A stretch of 5,120 nucleotides of DNA from Paraprevotella sp. (lineage in GTDB: Bacteria; Bacteroidota; Bacteroidia; Bacteroidales; Bacteroidaceae), in assembly GCA_021205005.1 (NCBI GenBank), contig JAJPYK010000224.1:1-5120 (forward strand), given 5' to 3'. Each line of letters starts with the position of its first letter. Positions within the stretch are counted from its first letter, which is position 1. A program made the translations under genes and the position numbers. Below are positions 1 through 5,120 of the stretch, piece by piece. The notes beneath the pieces were generated by a model, which worked only from the letters and a program-made list of their open reading frames with translations, did no database searches and was not told the DNA's origin.

Positions 1-1
1 G

Positions 2-9
2 TAACTTTG
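2..9 (+). promoter_or_regulatory. Bacteroidetes -7 promoter box for the small envelope operon
   Basis: TAACTTTG matches the Bacteroidetes primary sigma factor -7 consensus TAnnTTTG. It lies 33 nt upstream of the YtxH-like start codon, so transcription would begin roughly at 15-20 and give a short leader of about 25 nt. The partner -33 element would lie to the left of the window and cannot be seen. The same TAACTTTG octamer recurs at 956-963. Confidence 0.6.
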
Positions 10-42
10 TCATCGTAATCAAATTAATAAAACATAAGCATT

Positions 43-252
43 ATGAAAGCATTGAGTTTTTTGGCAGCATTCATTGGCGGCGCAGCCGTAGGTGCAGCAG
101 TAGGAATTTTATTTGCTCCGGAAAAGGGTACGGAAACCCGCGACAAAATAGCTAAAGCATTACGTAAAAGAGGAATCAAACTCAACCGCAAGGAAATGGA
201 TTCTCTCGTAGACGAAATCGCAGACGAAATCAAGTCGGCAGAAGAAGTGTAA
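43..252 (+). CDS. YtxH-like small membrane protein
   Basis: This 69-residue protein looks like a member of the YtxH family, small single-pass membrane proteins, some of them associated with general stress in Gram-positive bacteria; the exact role is unknown. Residues about 4-24 form a glycine/alanine-rich membrane helix with small-residue packing (IGGAAVGAAVG). The family hallmark follows directly: GILFAPEKGTETRDKI at 21-36, matching the usual LFAPxxGxxTR pattern. The tail (37-69) is charged, basic first and then acidic, and probably amphipathic in the cytoplasm. The ATG at 43 is the first start after the promoter box and leaves the helix complete. There is no clear Shine-Dalgarno sequence, as is usual in Bacteroidetes. 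The stop lies 10 nt before the holin-like gene, so the two are almost certainly one operon. Family assignment is fairly sure; function is not. Confidence 0.85.
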   Translation: MKALSFLAAFIGGAAVGAAVGILFAPEKGTETRDKIAKALRKRGIKLNRKEMDSLVDEIADEIKSAEEV

Positions 253-262
253 AGGACCGTAC

Positions 263-631
263 ATGTTTTCCAGCAGTAAAAACATAGAAAGTATCGGCAA
301 ACTCTTGCTGGAGTTCAAAAAATATCTTGAACTGCAGAAAGAGTTTGTCAAATTAGATGCTACGGAAAAGATCACCGTCATCTTGTCGGCCGTTCTCGTC
401 GTAGCCGTATTGCTTTTATTGGGATCCATCGTACTCTTGTTCCTCACATTCGCTCTGGCCTATCTCTTGGGCGAAGCCACAGGCAGCCTGCCGGTAGGAT
501 TCGGCATCATAGCCGCCTTTGTCTTGCTGTTGGCCTTCATATTTTACATGAACAGAAACCGTTGGGTGATCCAACCGCTCGCGCGGTTCATGACCCGACT
601 TATCCTTGCTAAAGAAGATGACAAGCCCTAA
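263..631 (+). CDS. YqjE / phage-holin-superfamily-III-like membrane protein
   Basis: A 122-residue inner-membrane protein with the architecture of the Phage_holin_3_6 (YqjE-like) family: an amphipathic N-terminal stretch (about 8-36), a first long hydrophobic segment (about 37-68, rich in V/L with AVLVVAVLLLLGS), a polar turn (EATGSLPVG, 71-79), a second membrane helix (about 79-95) and a basic C-terminal tail from YMNRNRW onward. Despite the family name, most chromosomal members are ordinary bacterial envelope proteins, and no lysis enzyme or phage gene lies nearby. The start is supported by AAAGGA at 251-256, six bases before the ATG and overlapping the stop of the YtxH-like gene, one of the few visible Shine-Dalgarno sites here. 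The end overlaps the next gene by 14 nt. By analogy with enterobacterial YqjE it may act with its neighbours at the membrane; this is inference. Confidence 0.8.
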   Translation: MFSSSKNIESIGKLLLEFKKYLELQKEFVKLDATEKITVILSAVLVVAVLLLLGSIVLLFLTFALAYLLGEATGSLPVGFGIIAAFVLLLAFIFYMNRNRWVIQPLARFMTRLILAKEDDKP

Positions 632-890
632 AACGACACCGTCCCCCGCTACGTCTCAGGATGCCTTGGCCCATATACGCATGCGTAAAGCCCAAATCAG
701 CAAACAACTGAAAGAGAGTACGAACTACATAAAGATGGAAACCAACCGCATGTTTGCCCCGCCCCCAGAAGCCACCTCCAAATTCGGCACGTTCATGAAT
801 ATGGTGGACCAAGGAATCGCCGTATACGACGGCGTGATGATGGGATTGCGTGTGGCCAGAAATCTGCGCCGCCTTTTTGGTCGATGCTGA
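618..890 (+). CDS. small basic protein, third gene of the YtxH/YqjE-like operon
   Basis: A 90-residue protein I do not recognise by family. The N-terminus (1-15) is a Thr/Pro/Ser-rich leader. Residues about 16-45 are a charged, probably helical stretch (HIRMRKAQISKQLKES), followed by a PPP break. The C-terminal part (about 57-90) is a moderately hydrophobic, glycine-containing amphipathic helix ending in a basic cluster (RVARNLRRLFGRC), suited to membrane-surface binding. I chose the ATG at 618; an in-frame TTG at 606 would add four residues, and an in-frame ATG at 681 is a less likely shorter start. It overlaps the holin-like gene by 14 nt, implying translational coupling. Its position and composition recall YqjK, the small basic protein after YqjE in enterobacteria, but I cannot show homology. 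Confidence 0.7.
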   Translation: MTSPKTTPSPATSQDALAHIRMRKAQISKQLKESTNYIKMETNRMFAPPPEATSKFGTFMNMVDQGIAVYDGVMMGLRVARNLRRLFGRC

Positions 891-903
891 CTTTATTTAT
901 TCC

Positions 904-936
904 CCTCTCTTCATTTTTTACGCCGAAGAGTAGAGG
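904..936 (+). terminator. inverted repeat, possible operon-end hairpin
   Basis: CTCTTC at 907-912 pairs perfectly with GAAGAG at 925-930 around a 12-nt loop. CCT (904-906) can pair with AGG (934-936) beyond a three-base bulge. It lies 14 nt after the stop of the small basic gene and 20 nt before the next -7 box, so it may end the first operon. It lacks the usual trailing T-run (the T6 run is inside the loop), so the call is weak. Confidence 0.25.
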
Positions 937-955
937 TATATTGAGATTTATCATG

Positions 956-963
956 TAACTTTG
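956..963 (+). promoter_or_regulatory. Bacteroidetes -7 promoter box for the DUF4494-yggS unit
   Basis: TAACTTTG, followed by GC, is an excellent match to TAnnTTTG. Transcription would start near 970, giving a leader of about 30 nt before the DUF4494 start. No clear TTTG-type -33 element is visible at the expected 19-21 nt spacing (about 931-937), so the promoter may rely on the -7 box or on an activator. Confidence 0.65.
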
Positions 964-998
964 CGCCGTTTTTTAACCCCATAACACACATTACAATT

Positions 999-1469
999 AT
1001 GATGAACGAATGGTTTGAGTGCAAAGTAAGATACGAGAAAACTTTGGAAAACGGATTGGTCAAGAAAGTGACCGAACCTTATCTGGTAGACGCCCTGAGC
1101 TTTACGGAAGCCGAAAGACGATTCATCGAAGAAATCGAACCGTTCATGTCGGGAGAATTTCAGGTGACGGACATCAAAAGGGCTAAATACGCCGAACTGT
1201 TTGAAACGGACGAGGAGGCCGCCGACCGGTGGTTCAAAGCCAAAGTGGCTTTCATCACGCTGGACGAGAAAAGCGGAGCGGAAAAGAAAAGCAACCAAAA
1301 CATGTTGGTACAAGCCTCAGACCTGCGCGATGCCGTAAAACGTCTGGACAAGGGAATGGAAGGCACAATGGCCGACTATGAAATCGCCGCCATCGCCGAA
1401 ACCCCTCTTATGGACGTGTTCCATTACAAAGCAGAGGCGGATGAGAAACCGGAATATCCAAACGCATAA
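999..1469 (+). CDS. DUF4494 domain-containing protein
   Basis: A 156-residue soluble protein that I recognise as the Bacteroidetes DUF4494 family, of unknown function. The N-terminal signature is NEWFECKVRYEKTLENG (3-19), followed by KKVTEPYLVDALSFTEAE (22-39), a pattern typical of a small alpha/beta fold. A second similar strand motif, DRWFKAKVAFITLDE, occurs at about 76-90, so the domain may hold two related beta-rich halves. A variable acidic tail follows (about 144-156). There is no signal peptide or membrane segment, so it is cytoplasmic. Two adjacent ATGs (999 and 1002) are possible starts; they differ by one residue. The gene sits 36 nt after a strong -7 box and ends 21 nt before the YggS-type gene, so co-transcription is likely. 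No catalytic motif is evident. Confidence 0.85.
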   Translation: MMNEWFECKVRYEKTLENGLVKKVTEPYLVDALSFTEAERRFIEEIEPFMSGEFQVTDIKRAKYAELFETDEEAADRWFKAKVAFITLDEKSGAEKKSNQNMLVQASDLRDAVKRLDKGMEGTMADYEIAAIAETPLMDVFHYKAEADEKPEYPNA

Positions 1470-1490
1470 CCCAGACAACGCCACTACACT

Positions 1491-2159
1491 ATGTCAAAGA
1501 TCCAGGATGAAATCAAGAATATCACATCAGCTCTGCCGCAAGGCGTACGACTGGTAGCCGTTTCAAAATATCATCCGGCCTCTTGTATCGAAGAAGCCTA
1601 CGAAGCCGGACAGCGAATCTTCGGAGAAAGTCATGTACAGGAGCTGAGGGAAAAATACGACCTTCTGCCCAAGGACATCGAATGGCATTTCATCGGCCAC
1701 CTGCAAACGAATAAGGTGAAATACATAGCCCCCTACGTTTCCATGATCCACGCCGTAGACAGCATGAAGTTGCTCCGCGAAATAGACAAACAGGCCGAAA
1801 GGGTCGGACGCACGATTCCCTGTTTGCTGCAACTTCATGTGGCACGGGAGGAGACTAAATTCGGCTTCACACCCGACGAATGCCGTGCGGTGACGGAAGC
1901 GGGAGAATGGCGCACCTTGTCGCACATACGGCTGTGCGGACTGATGTGCATGGCCTCCAATACGGATGATAAAGAACAAGTGCGGTCCGAATTCCGCCAG
2001 GCCTACGACCTGTTCCGCGAACTGAAAGCAGGACCGTTTGCCTCGAATCCCGATTTCAAGGAACGCTCTTGGGGCATGAGTCACGATTATTCCATCGCCA
2101 GAGAGGAAGGCAGCACGCTCATCCGCGTAGGAAGCAAAATTTTCGGAGAAAGAATATAG
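1491..2159 (+). CDS. yggS: YggS/PLPBP-type pyridoxal-phosphate-binding homeostasis protein
   Basis: A 222-residue, single-domain alanine-racemase-like TIM barrel of the YggS/PROSC family, which binds pyridoxal 5'-phosphate without known catalysis and helps keep free PLP and amino-acid/keto-acid pools in balance in the cytoplasm. The PLP lysine is K26 in LVAVSKYHP (21-29). Other family motifs in order are FGESHVQE (44-51, commonly FGENYVQE), WHFIGHLQTNK (65-75), KFGF (123-126), GLMCMAS (150-156), WGMSHDY (194-200) and the phosphate-binding GST...IRVGSKIFG (207-220). Length matches the family (about 220-235). The ATG at 1491 places K26 at the usual position; no Shine-Dalgarno sequence is seen. 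It follows the DUF4494 gene by 21 nt with no promoter box between them, so it probably shares that transcript. Assignment is firm; any link to DUF4494 function is unknown. Confidence 0.95.
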   Translation: MSKIQDEIKNITSALPQGVRLVAVSKYHPASCIEEAYEAGQRIFGESHVQELREKYDLLPKDIEWHFIGHLQTNKVKYIAPYVSMIHAVDSMKLLREIDKQAERVGRTIPCLLQLHVAREETKFGFTPDECRAVTEAGEWRTLSHIRLCGLMCMASNTDDKEQVRSEFRQAYDLFRELKAGPFASNPDFKERSWGMSHDYSIAREEGSTLIRVGSKIFGERI

Positions 2160-2177
2160 TAAAAATCCACGCATAAC

Positions 2178-2208
2178 TTGCTTTAATCGTTTTTTCTCCT
2201 TAGTTTTG
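2178..2208 (+). promoter_or_regulatory. Bacteroidetes promoter (-33 and -7) for the acyl-CoA synthetase-like gene
   Basis: TAGTTTTG at 2201-2208 fits the -7 consensus TAnnTTTG, and TTG at 2178-2180 lies 20 nt upstream, the expected place for the -33 element. Transcription would begin near 2215, leaving only about 15-20 nt of A-rich leader before the ATG at 2232. It sits in the 72-nt gap after the YggS-type gene, so the ligase gene has its own promoter. Confidence 0.65.
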
Positions 2209-2231
2209 CACATCTTTAAAAAAAATGTGCA

Positions 2232-3896
2232 ATGGATAGACCTAACTTCAATGAACAGGTTGAACATAGCATCAAGGAATATTGGGATCTTGATGCCTTA
2301 TCCGATTATAAAGGAGAAACCTTTCAATACAAAGATATAGCGCGGATTATAGAAAAACTCCATATTATCTTTGAATACAGCAACGTAAAACAAGGAGACA
2401 AGATCGCCATTTGCGGAAGAAACTGCGCCCATTGGGGAGCCGCATTCCTGGCGACACTGACCTACGGGGCGGTGGCGGTACCGGTCCTGCACGAATTTAC
2501 GGCGGAACAAATCCACAATATCGTGAACCACTGTGAAGCCAAATTGCTCTTCGCCGGAGACCAGGTCTGGAAAAATCTCAATGCCGACGAGATGCCTCGT
2601 CTGGAAGGGATCCTCAACATTGCGGACTATTCCCTATTGGTGGGGCGCACGGAAAAAGTAGTTTATGCCCGTGCACACTTGAATCAGCTCTTCGGCGAAC
2701 GTTACCCGATGAACTTCCGTAAGCACCATGTGGCCTATTATAAAGGAATGCCGGACGAACTGGCCGTCATCAACTACACGTCGGGTACGACCAGTCGTTC
2801 CAAGGGATTCATGATCCCCTATCGCGCCTTGTGGTCCAACCTGGAATTTGCAAAAGAAGTGCTCCTTCCCCACATGGCTGTCGGCAACAACATCATTTCC
2901 ATGCTTCCCATGGCCCACATGTATGGTATGTCTTTTGAATTCCTATTCGAATTCTGCACGGGATGCCACATTCACTTCCTTACCAAAAAACCTTCTCCTA
3001 ACGTCTTGTTCACGGCTTTTGCCGAGTTGAAGCCCCGCATAATCATTGCCGTACCGCTCATTATAGAAAAAATCATCCGTAAGTCCGTACTGCCCAAAAT
3101 TCAAGGTACAACGGTGAAAATGCTCCTCAAAGTCCCCTTGGTACGTCAAAAGATCAAAGACAAAATATGCGAACAACTCAAAGCGGCATTCGGCGGCAAC
3201 TTCTATGAAATCATCATAGGCGGTGCAGCCTTCAACCATGAAATCGAAATGTTGCTCCACTACATCGGATTCAATTATACCGTAGGTTATGGCACGACGG
3301 AATGTGCACCGATCATTTCTTATGCCGATTGGACAACCTTCCGTCCGGGCTCTTGCGGCAGGCCTGCCCCTCGCATGGAAATCAAGATCGACAGTAACGA
3401 TCCGCAACACACCGTAGGAGAGATCCTCACCCGAGGTACAAACGTGATGCTGGGCTACTACAAAAATGAACAGGCCACGCAGGAAGTCCTCCGAGACGGC
3501 TGGTATCATACTGGAGACTTAGGGGTAGTGGACGAAGAAGGCAACCTCTTCATTAAAGGGCGCAGCAAAAACATGCTCTTAGGCGCAAGCGGACAAAATA
3601 TCTATCCGGAGGAGATCGAGGTACAGCTCAATAACCTGACGCTGGTTGGCGAGAGCATCGTGATCCAGAAAAACGAAAAGCTCTACGGCCTGGTGTATCC
3701 GGATTACGAAGAGGCCCGCAATCTCGGTCTGCAAGATGCTGACCTGAAAACGATCATGGAACAGAACCGGACGGAGTTGAACAGTATGCTTCCGACCTAC
3801 TCCCAACTGTCGGGCATCAAAATATTCCATGAGGAATTTGAAAAGACACCGAAGAAAAGCATCAAACGTTATCTTTATACCGATACGGAAATCTAA
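2232..3896 (+). CDS. AMP-forming acyl-CoA synthetase-like (long-chain fatty acid-CoA ligase family) protein
   Basis: A 554-residue cytoplasmic member of the ANL superfamily, which activates a carboxylic acid as an acyl-AMP and normally transfers it to CoA. Motifs run in order: the A3 phosphate loop YTSGTTSRSKG (182-192), A5 GYGTTECAP (352-360), A7 GWYHTGDLG (423-431, with D429 expected to hold the ribose), and the hinge/A8 region from GRSKN (443) to QNIYPEEIE (455-463), which is typical of Bacteroidetes long-chain ligases. The C-terminal A10 region is TPKKSIKRYLY (539-549). Two motifs are unusual: the A3 loop has SRSKG instead of GxPKG, and the A10 lysine position is ambiguous (S543 or K545). 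The start at 2232 gives a normal N-terminus and sits just after a clear promoter. Medium- or long-chain fatty acids are the likely substrate class, but nothing in the sequence fixes it; no acyl carrier protein or beta-oxidation gene is adjacent. Confidence 0.9.
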   Translation: MDRPNFNEQVEHSIKEYWDLDALSDYKGETFQYKDIARIIEKLHIIFEYSNVKQGDKIAICGRNCAHWGAAFLATLTYGAVAVPVLHEFTAEQIHNIVNHCEAKLLFAGDQVWKNLNADEMPRLEGILNIADYSLLVGRTEKVVYARAHLNQLFGERYPMNFRKHHVAYYKGMPDELAVINYTSGTTSRSKGFMIPYRALWSNLEFAKEVLLPHMAVGNNIISMLPMAHMYGMSFEFLFEFCTGCHIHFLTKKPSPNVLFTAFAELKPRIIIAVPLIIEKIIRKSVLPKIQGTTVKMLLKVPLVRQKIKDKICEQLKAAFGGNFYEIIIGGAAFNHEIEMLLHYIGFNYTVGYGTTECAPIISYADWTTFRPGSCGRPAPRMEIKIDSNDPQHTVGEILTRGTNVMLGYYKNEQATQEVLRDGWYHTGDLGVVDEEGNLFIKGRSKNMLLGASGQNIYPEEIEVQLNNLTLVGESIVIQKNEKLYGLVYPDYEEARNLGLQDADLKTIMEQNRTELNSMLPTYSQLSGIKIFHEEFEKTPKKSIKRYLYTDTEI

Positions 3897-3950
3897 GGAA
3901 AATCCATCGGTTCTTCTTCTCCCTTTCTTCCGTCGTCACGTATACTCAAG

Positions 3951-4004
3951 AAAAAATGTTCATATCCGGCAGATCCCTTTCAGAAACGACCGAAGATGAA
4001 CATT
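3951..4004 (-). terminator. intrinsic terminator for the minus-strand TonB-domain gene
   Basis: Nine bases at 3955-3963 (AATGTTCAT) are a perfect inverted repeat of 3996-4004 (ATGAACATT). Inside, after one mismatch, ATCCGG-side and CCGAAG-side bases continue the stem with further pairs including G-T wobbles. Read on the minus strand, the hairpin runs straight into six T residues (3956-3951), as in a Rho-independent terminator. It lies 93 nt beyond the stop of the minus-strand gene, in the 201-nt convergent gap. The stem is AT-rich and the loop large, so strength is uncertain. Confidence 0.45.
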
Positions 4005-4097
4005 AATGGGGAATAAAGACGGAACGTCAGAAAGCATATGCCTTCTTTCTACTCACGGCAGCTTTTTCATCCGACACTCATCATGAAGACTTACTGT

Positions 4098-5120
4098 TTA
4101 CTTGCGGTTACTTAATTTAAAGAGTACAGGTAGTGTCATCTGCATGGCCACATCCTGTCCCTTCTGCTGGGCCGGTTTCCAGTGAGGCATGGACAGAACG
4201 ACCCGAATAGCCTCCGCACTTAAACGGCTGTCCGGCGACTTCACAACTTTCGGATTTACGACCTCTCCGTCTTTTGTAATCACGAAAGTCACGAAAACAT
4301 TACCTTCTACTTTGTCTTTCACGCACTCTTTAGGATAATGTATGTTCTCCGACAGAAACTCCGTTGCTTTATTCATACCTCCGGGAAATTGAGCGATCAC
4401 ATCCGGAAGCATGACCACCTCGTCATAGTTCTTATTGCCGTCATCCGCATTCCCGGAGCCGGAACTCCTGATTTCGTTCAGCATCGTACAAACCGCCTGA
4501 TAGGATTCCGGCATTTCCGCGCGCGTCCAGACCTCCACAATCGAATCTTCTCCATTGCCCAAAGATGCTTCAAAAGTATTCTCACCCAACCATTTGATGG
4601 TATTTTGTCCGCCACGTTCTTTTATGACAGAATCCGATACCGCTTCAAAGGTACCTGCGCGTCCCGTGAACAGCGTTTCATTATCACCTGCCCGACGATA
4701 AGAAAATGCGAGAAAAGAACCGTCTCCATAAAGTTTATAGCTGACTTCCTTCGCCGGAAGCAATTCACCGGTGGACATGCTACGTACTCCCTTCATCATC
4801 CACGTACCCGAATAGGGACGATCGGTTCTTTGATCCCCGAACGTATGATTCATGATATTCGACAACCCGACAGGCACGGAAGCACGCTCCCAACTTTCTT
4901 GATAAGTCGTTTCCGTACCGGAAGTCGATTGTCCGGTCCATTCCAATTCAAAATTATTTTCGTTTATCGTCTTTATATTCAGTTCCTTCCCGGCTTCTTT
5001 TATCGCCTTATCAGACAAATAATCGAAAGGACCTCGGCTACCGTAAAAAGAAATGTTCTCTCCTCCTTCATCTTCATATTTCACATAAAGCGACACCATT
5101 TCTCGCTCTCCGTAGAATTT
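4098..5120 (-). CDS. tandem lipocalin-like (DUF4488-type) repeats with a TonB C-terminal domain, 5' end outside the window
   Basis: The reading frame stays open to the right edge (340 codons plus stop), so the N-terminus is missing. An ATG at 5099 is probably internal: the seven codons before it (KFYGERE) align with KLYGDGS of the second repeat. Numbering from that Met, repeat one spans the edge to about 83 and repeat two about 97-208. They share YG near the start, F(Y/T)G..G.F(D/E), LSDKAIKE versus VSDSVIKE, (I/T)IK, (N)ENNFE versus GENTFE, and an E(S/V)W(E/T)RA ending. A Ser/Gly/Asn/Asp linker (209-229) leads to a TonB C-terminal domain (230-333): FPGG, NIHYP, VEGNVFVTFVITKDGEV, AIRVVLSMPHWKPAQQKG and LPVLFKL. 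Such domains usually contact TonB-box peptides of outer-membrane transporters in the periplasm. The membrane anchor, if any, must lie upstream. The DUF4488 label is from memory and less sure than the TonB domain. Confidence 0.85.
   Translation of the reverse strand, partial: KFYGEREMVSLYVKYEDEGGENISFYGSRGPFDYLSDKAIKEAGKELNIKTINENNFELEWTGQSTSGTETTYQESWERASVPVGLSNIMNHTFGDQRTDRPYSGTWMMKGVRSMSTGELLPAKEVSYKLYGDGSFLAFSYRRAGDNETLFTGRAGTFEAVSDSVIKERGGQNTIKWLGENTFEASLGNGEDSIVEVWTRAEMPESYQAVCTMLNEIRSSGSGNADDGNKNYDEVVMLPDVIAQFPGGMNKATEFLSENIHYPKECVKDKVEGNVFVTFVITKDGEVVNPKVVKSPDSRLSAEAIRVVLSMPHWKPAQQKGQDVAMQMTLPVLFKLSNRK

Noticed and set aside
263..631. Holin-like protein as evidence for a prophage or lysis cassette
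   Set aside because: The two-helix YqjE-like architecture is common in ordinary chromosomal operons, and no endolysin, portal, capsid or integrase gene is present in the window.
2145..2199. GGAGAAA/TTTCTCC inverted repeat around the end of the YggS-type gene as a terminator
   Set aside because: The arms are 41 nt apart, one is inside the coding sequence and the other abuts the -7 box of the next gene; no compact stem plus T-run is formed.
1563..2267. Long minus-strand open frame opposite the YggS-type gene
   Set aside because: The plus-strand protein has unmistakable family motifs throughout; the opposite frame shows no recognisable domain and is a shadow of it.
2366..2373. TATCTTTG, a match to the -7 promoter consensus inside the ligase gene
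   Set aside because: It lies well within the coding sequence with no gene start after it; an octamer with four fixed-type positions is expected by chance.
2943..3509. 188-codon minus-strand frame inside the ligase gene
   Set aside because: It is fully covered by conserved adenylation motifs on the plus strand and has no recognisable protein features.
4018..4028. GACG-GAA-CGTC mini-hairpin in the convergent gap
   Set aside because: Only a 4-bp stem; the larger inverted repeat at 3955-4004 is the better terminator candidate.

Overview
The window reads as a chromosomal housekeeping segment from a Bacteroidales bacterium, most likely Bacteroides or a close relative. The reasons are: three gene starts are preceded by the Bacteroidetes -7 promoter box TAnnTTTG; most genes lack a Shine-Dalgarno sequence and have A-rich leaders; and the gene content fits (DUF4494 protein, a Bacteroidetes-type AMP-binding ligase, a TonB C-terminal domain fused to extracytoplasmic repeats). 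No RNA genes, insertion sequences, CRISPR arrays or phage structural genes are visible. The 'holin-like' protein belongs to a bacterial membrane family and does not indicate a prophage.

Region 1 (about 1-890, + strand) is a tight three-gene operon of small envelope proteins: a YtxH-like single-pass protein, a two-helix YqjE/phage-holin-superfamily-III-like membrane protein, and a small basic protein whose start overlaps the end of the holin-like gene. The layout resembles the enterobacterial yqjD-yqjE-yqjK cluster and suggests a membrane-associated or stress-related unit.

Region 2 (about 891-2159, + strand) starts at a clear -7 box. It carries a DUF4494 protein followed 21 nt later by a YggS/PLPBP-type pyridoxal-phosphate-binding protein, probably co-transcribed.

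Region 3 (about 2160-3896, + strand) has its own promoter and encodes a 554-residue AMP-forming acyl-CoA synthetase-like enzyme. Its core adenylation motifs are recognisable, but the A3 loop and the C-terminal A10 lysine motif are non-standard.

Region 4 (about 3897-5120) is a 201-nt convergent intergenic stretch. It holds a probable terminator for the minus-strand gene. That gene runs off the right edge: the visible part has two copies of a lipocalin-like (DUF4488-type) module followed by a TonB C-terminal domain.

Everything looks intact, apart from the last gene being cut by the window edge. I see no convincing new multi-gene system. The most unusual items are the repeat-TonB fusion, the variant ligase motifs and the yqjDEK-like operon.
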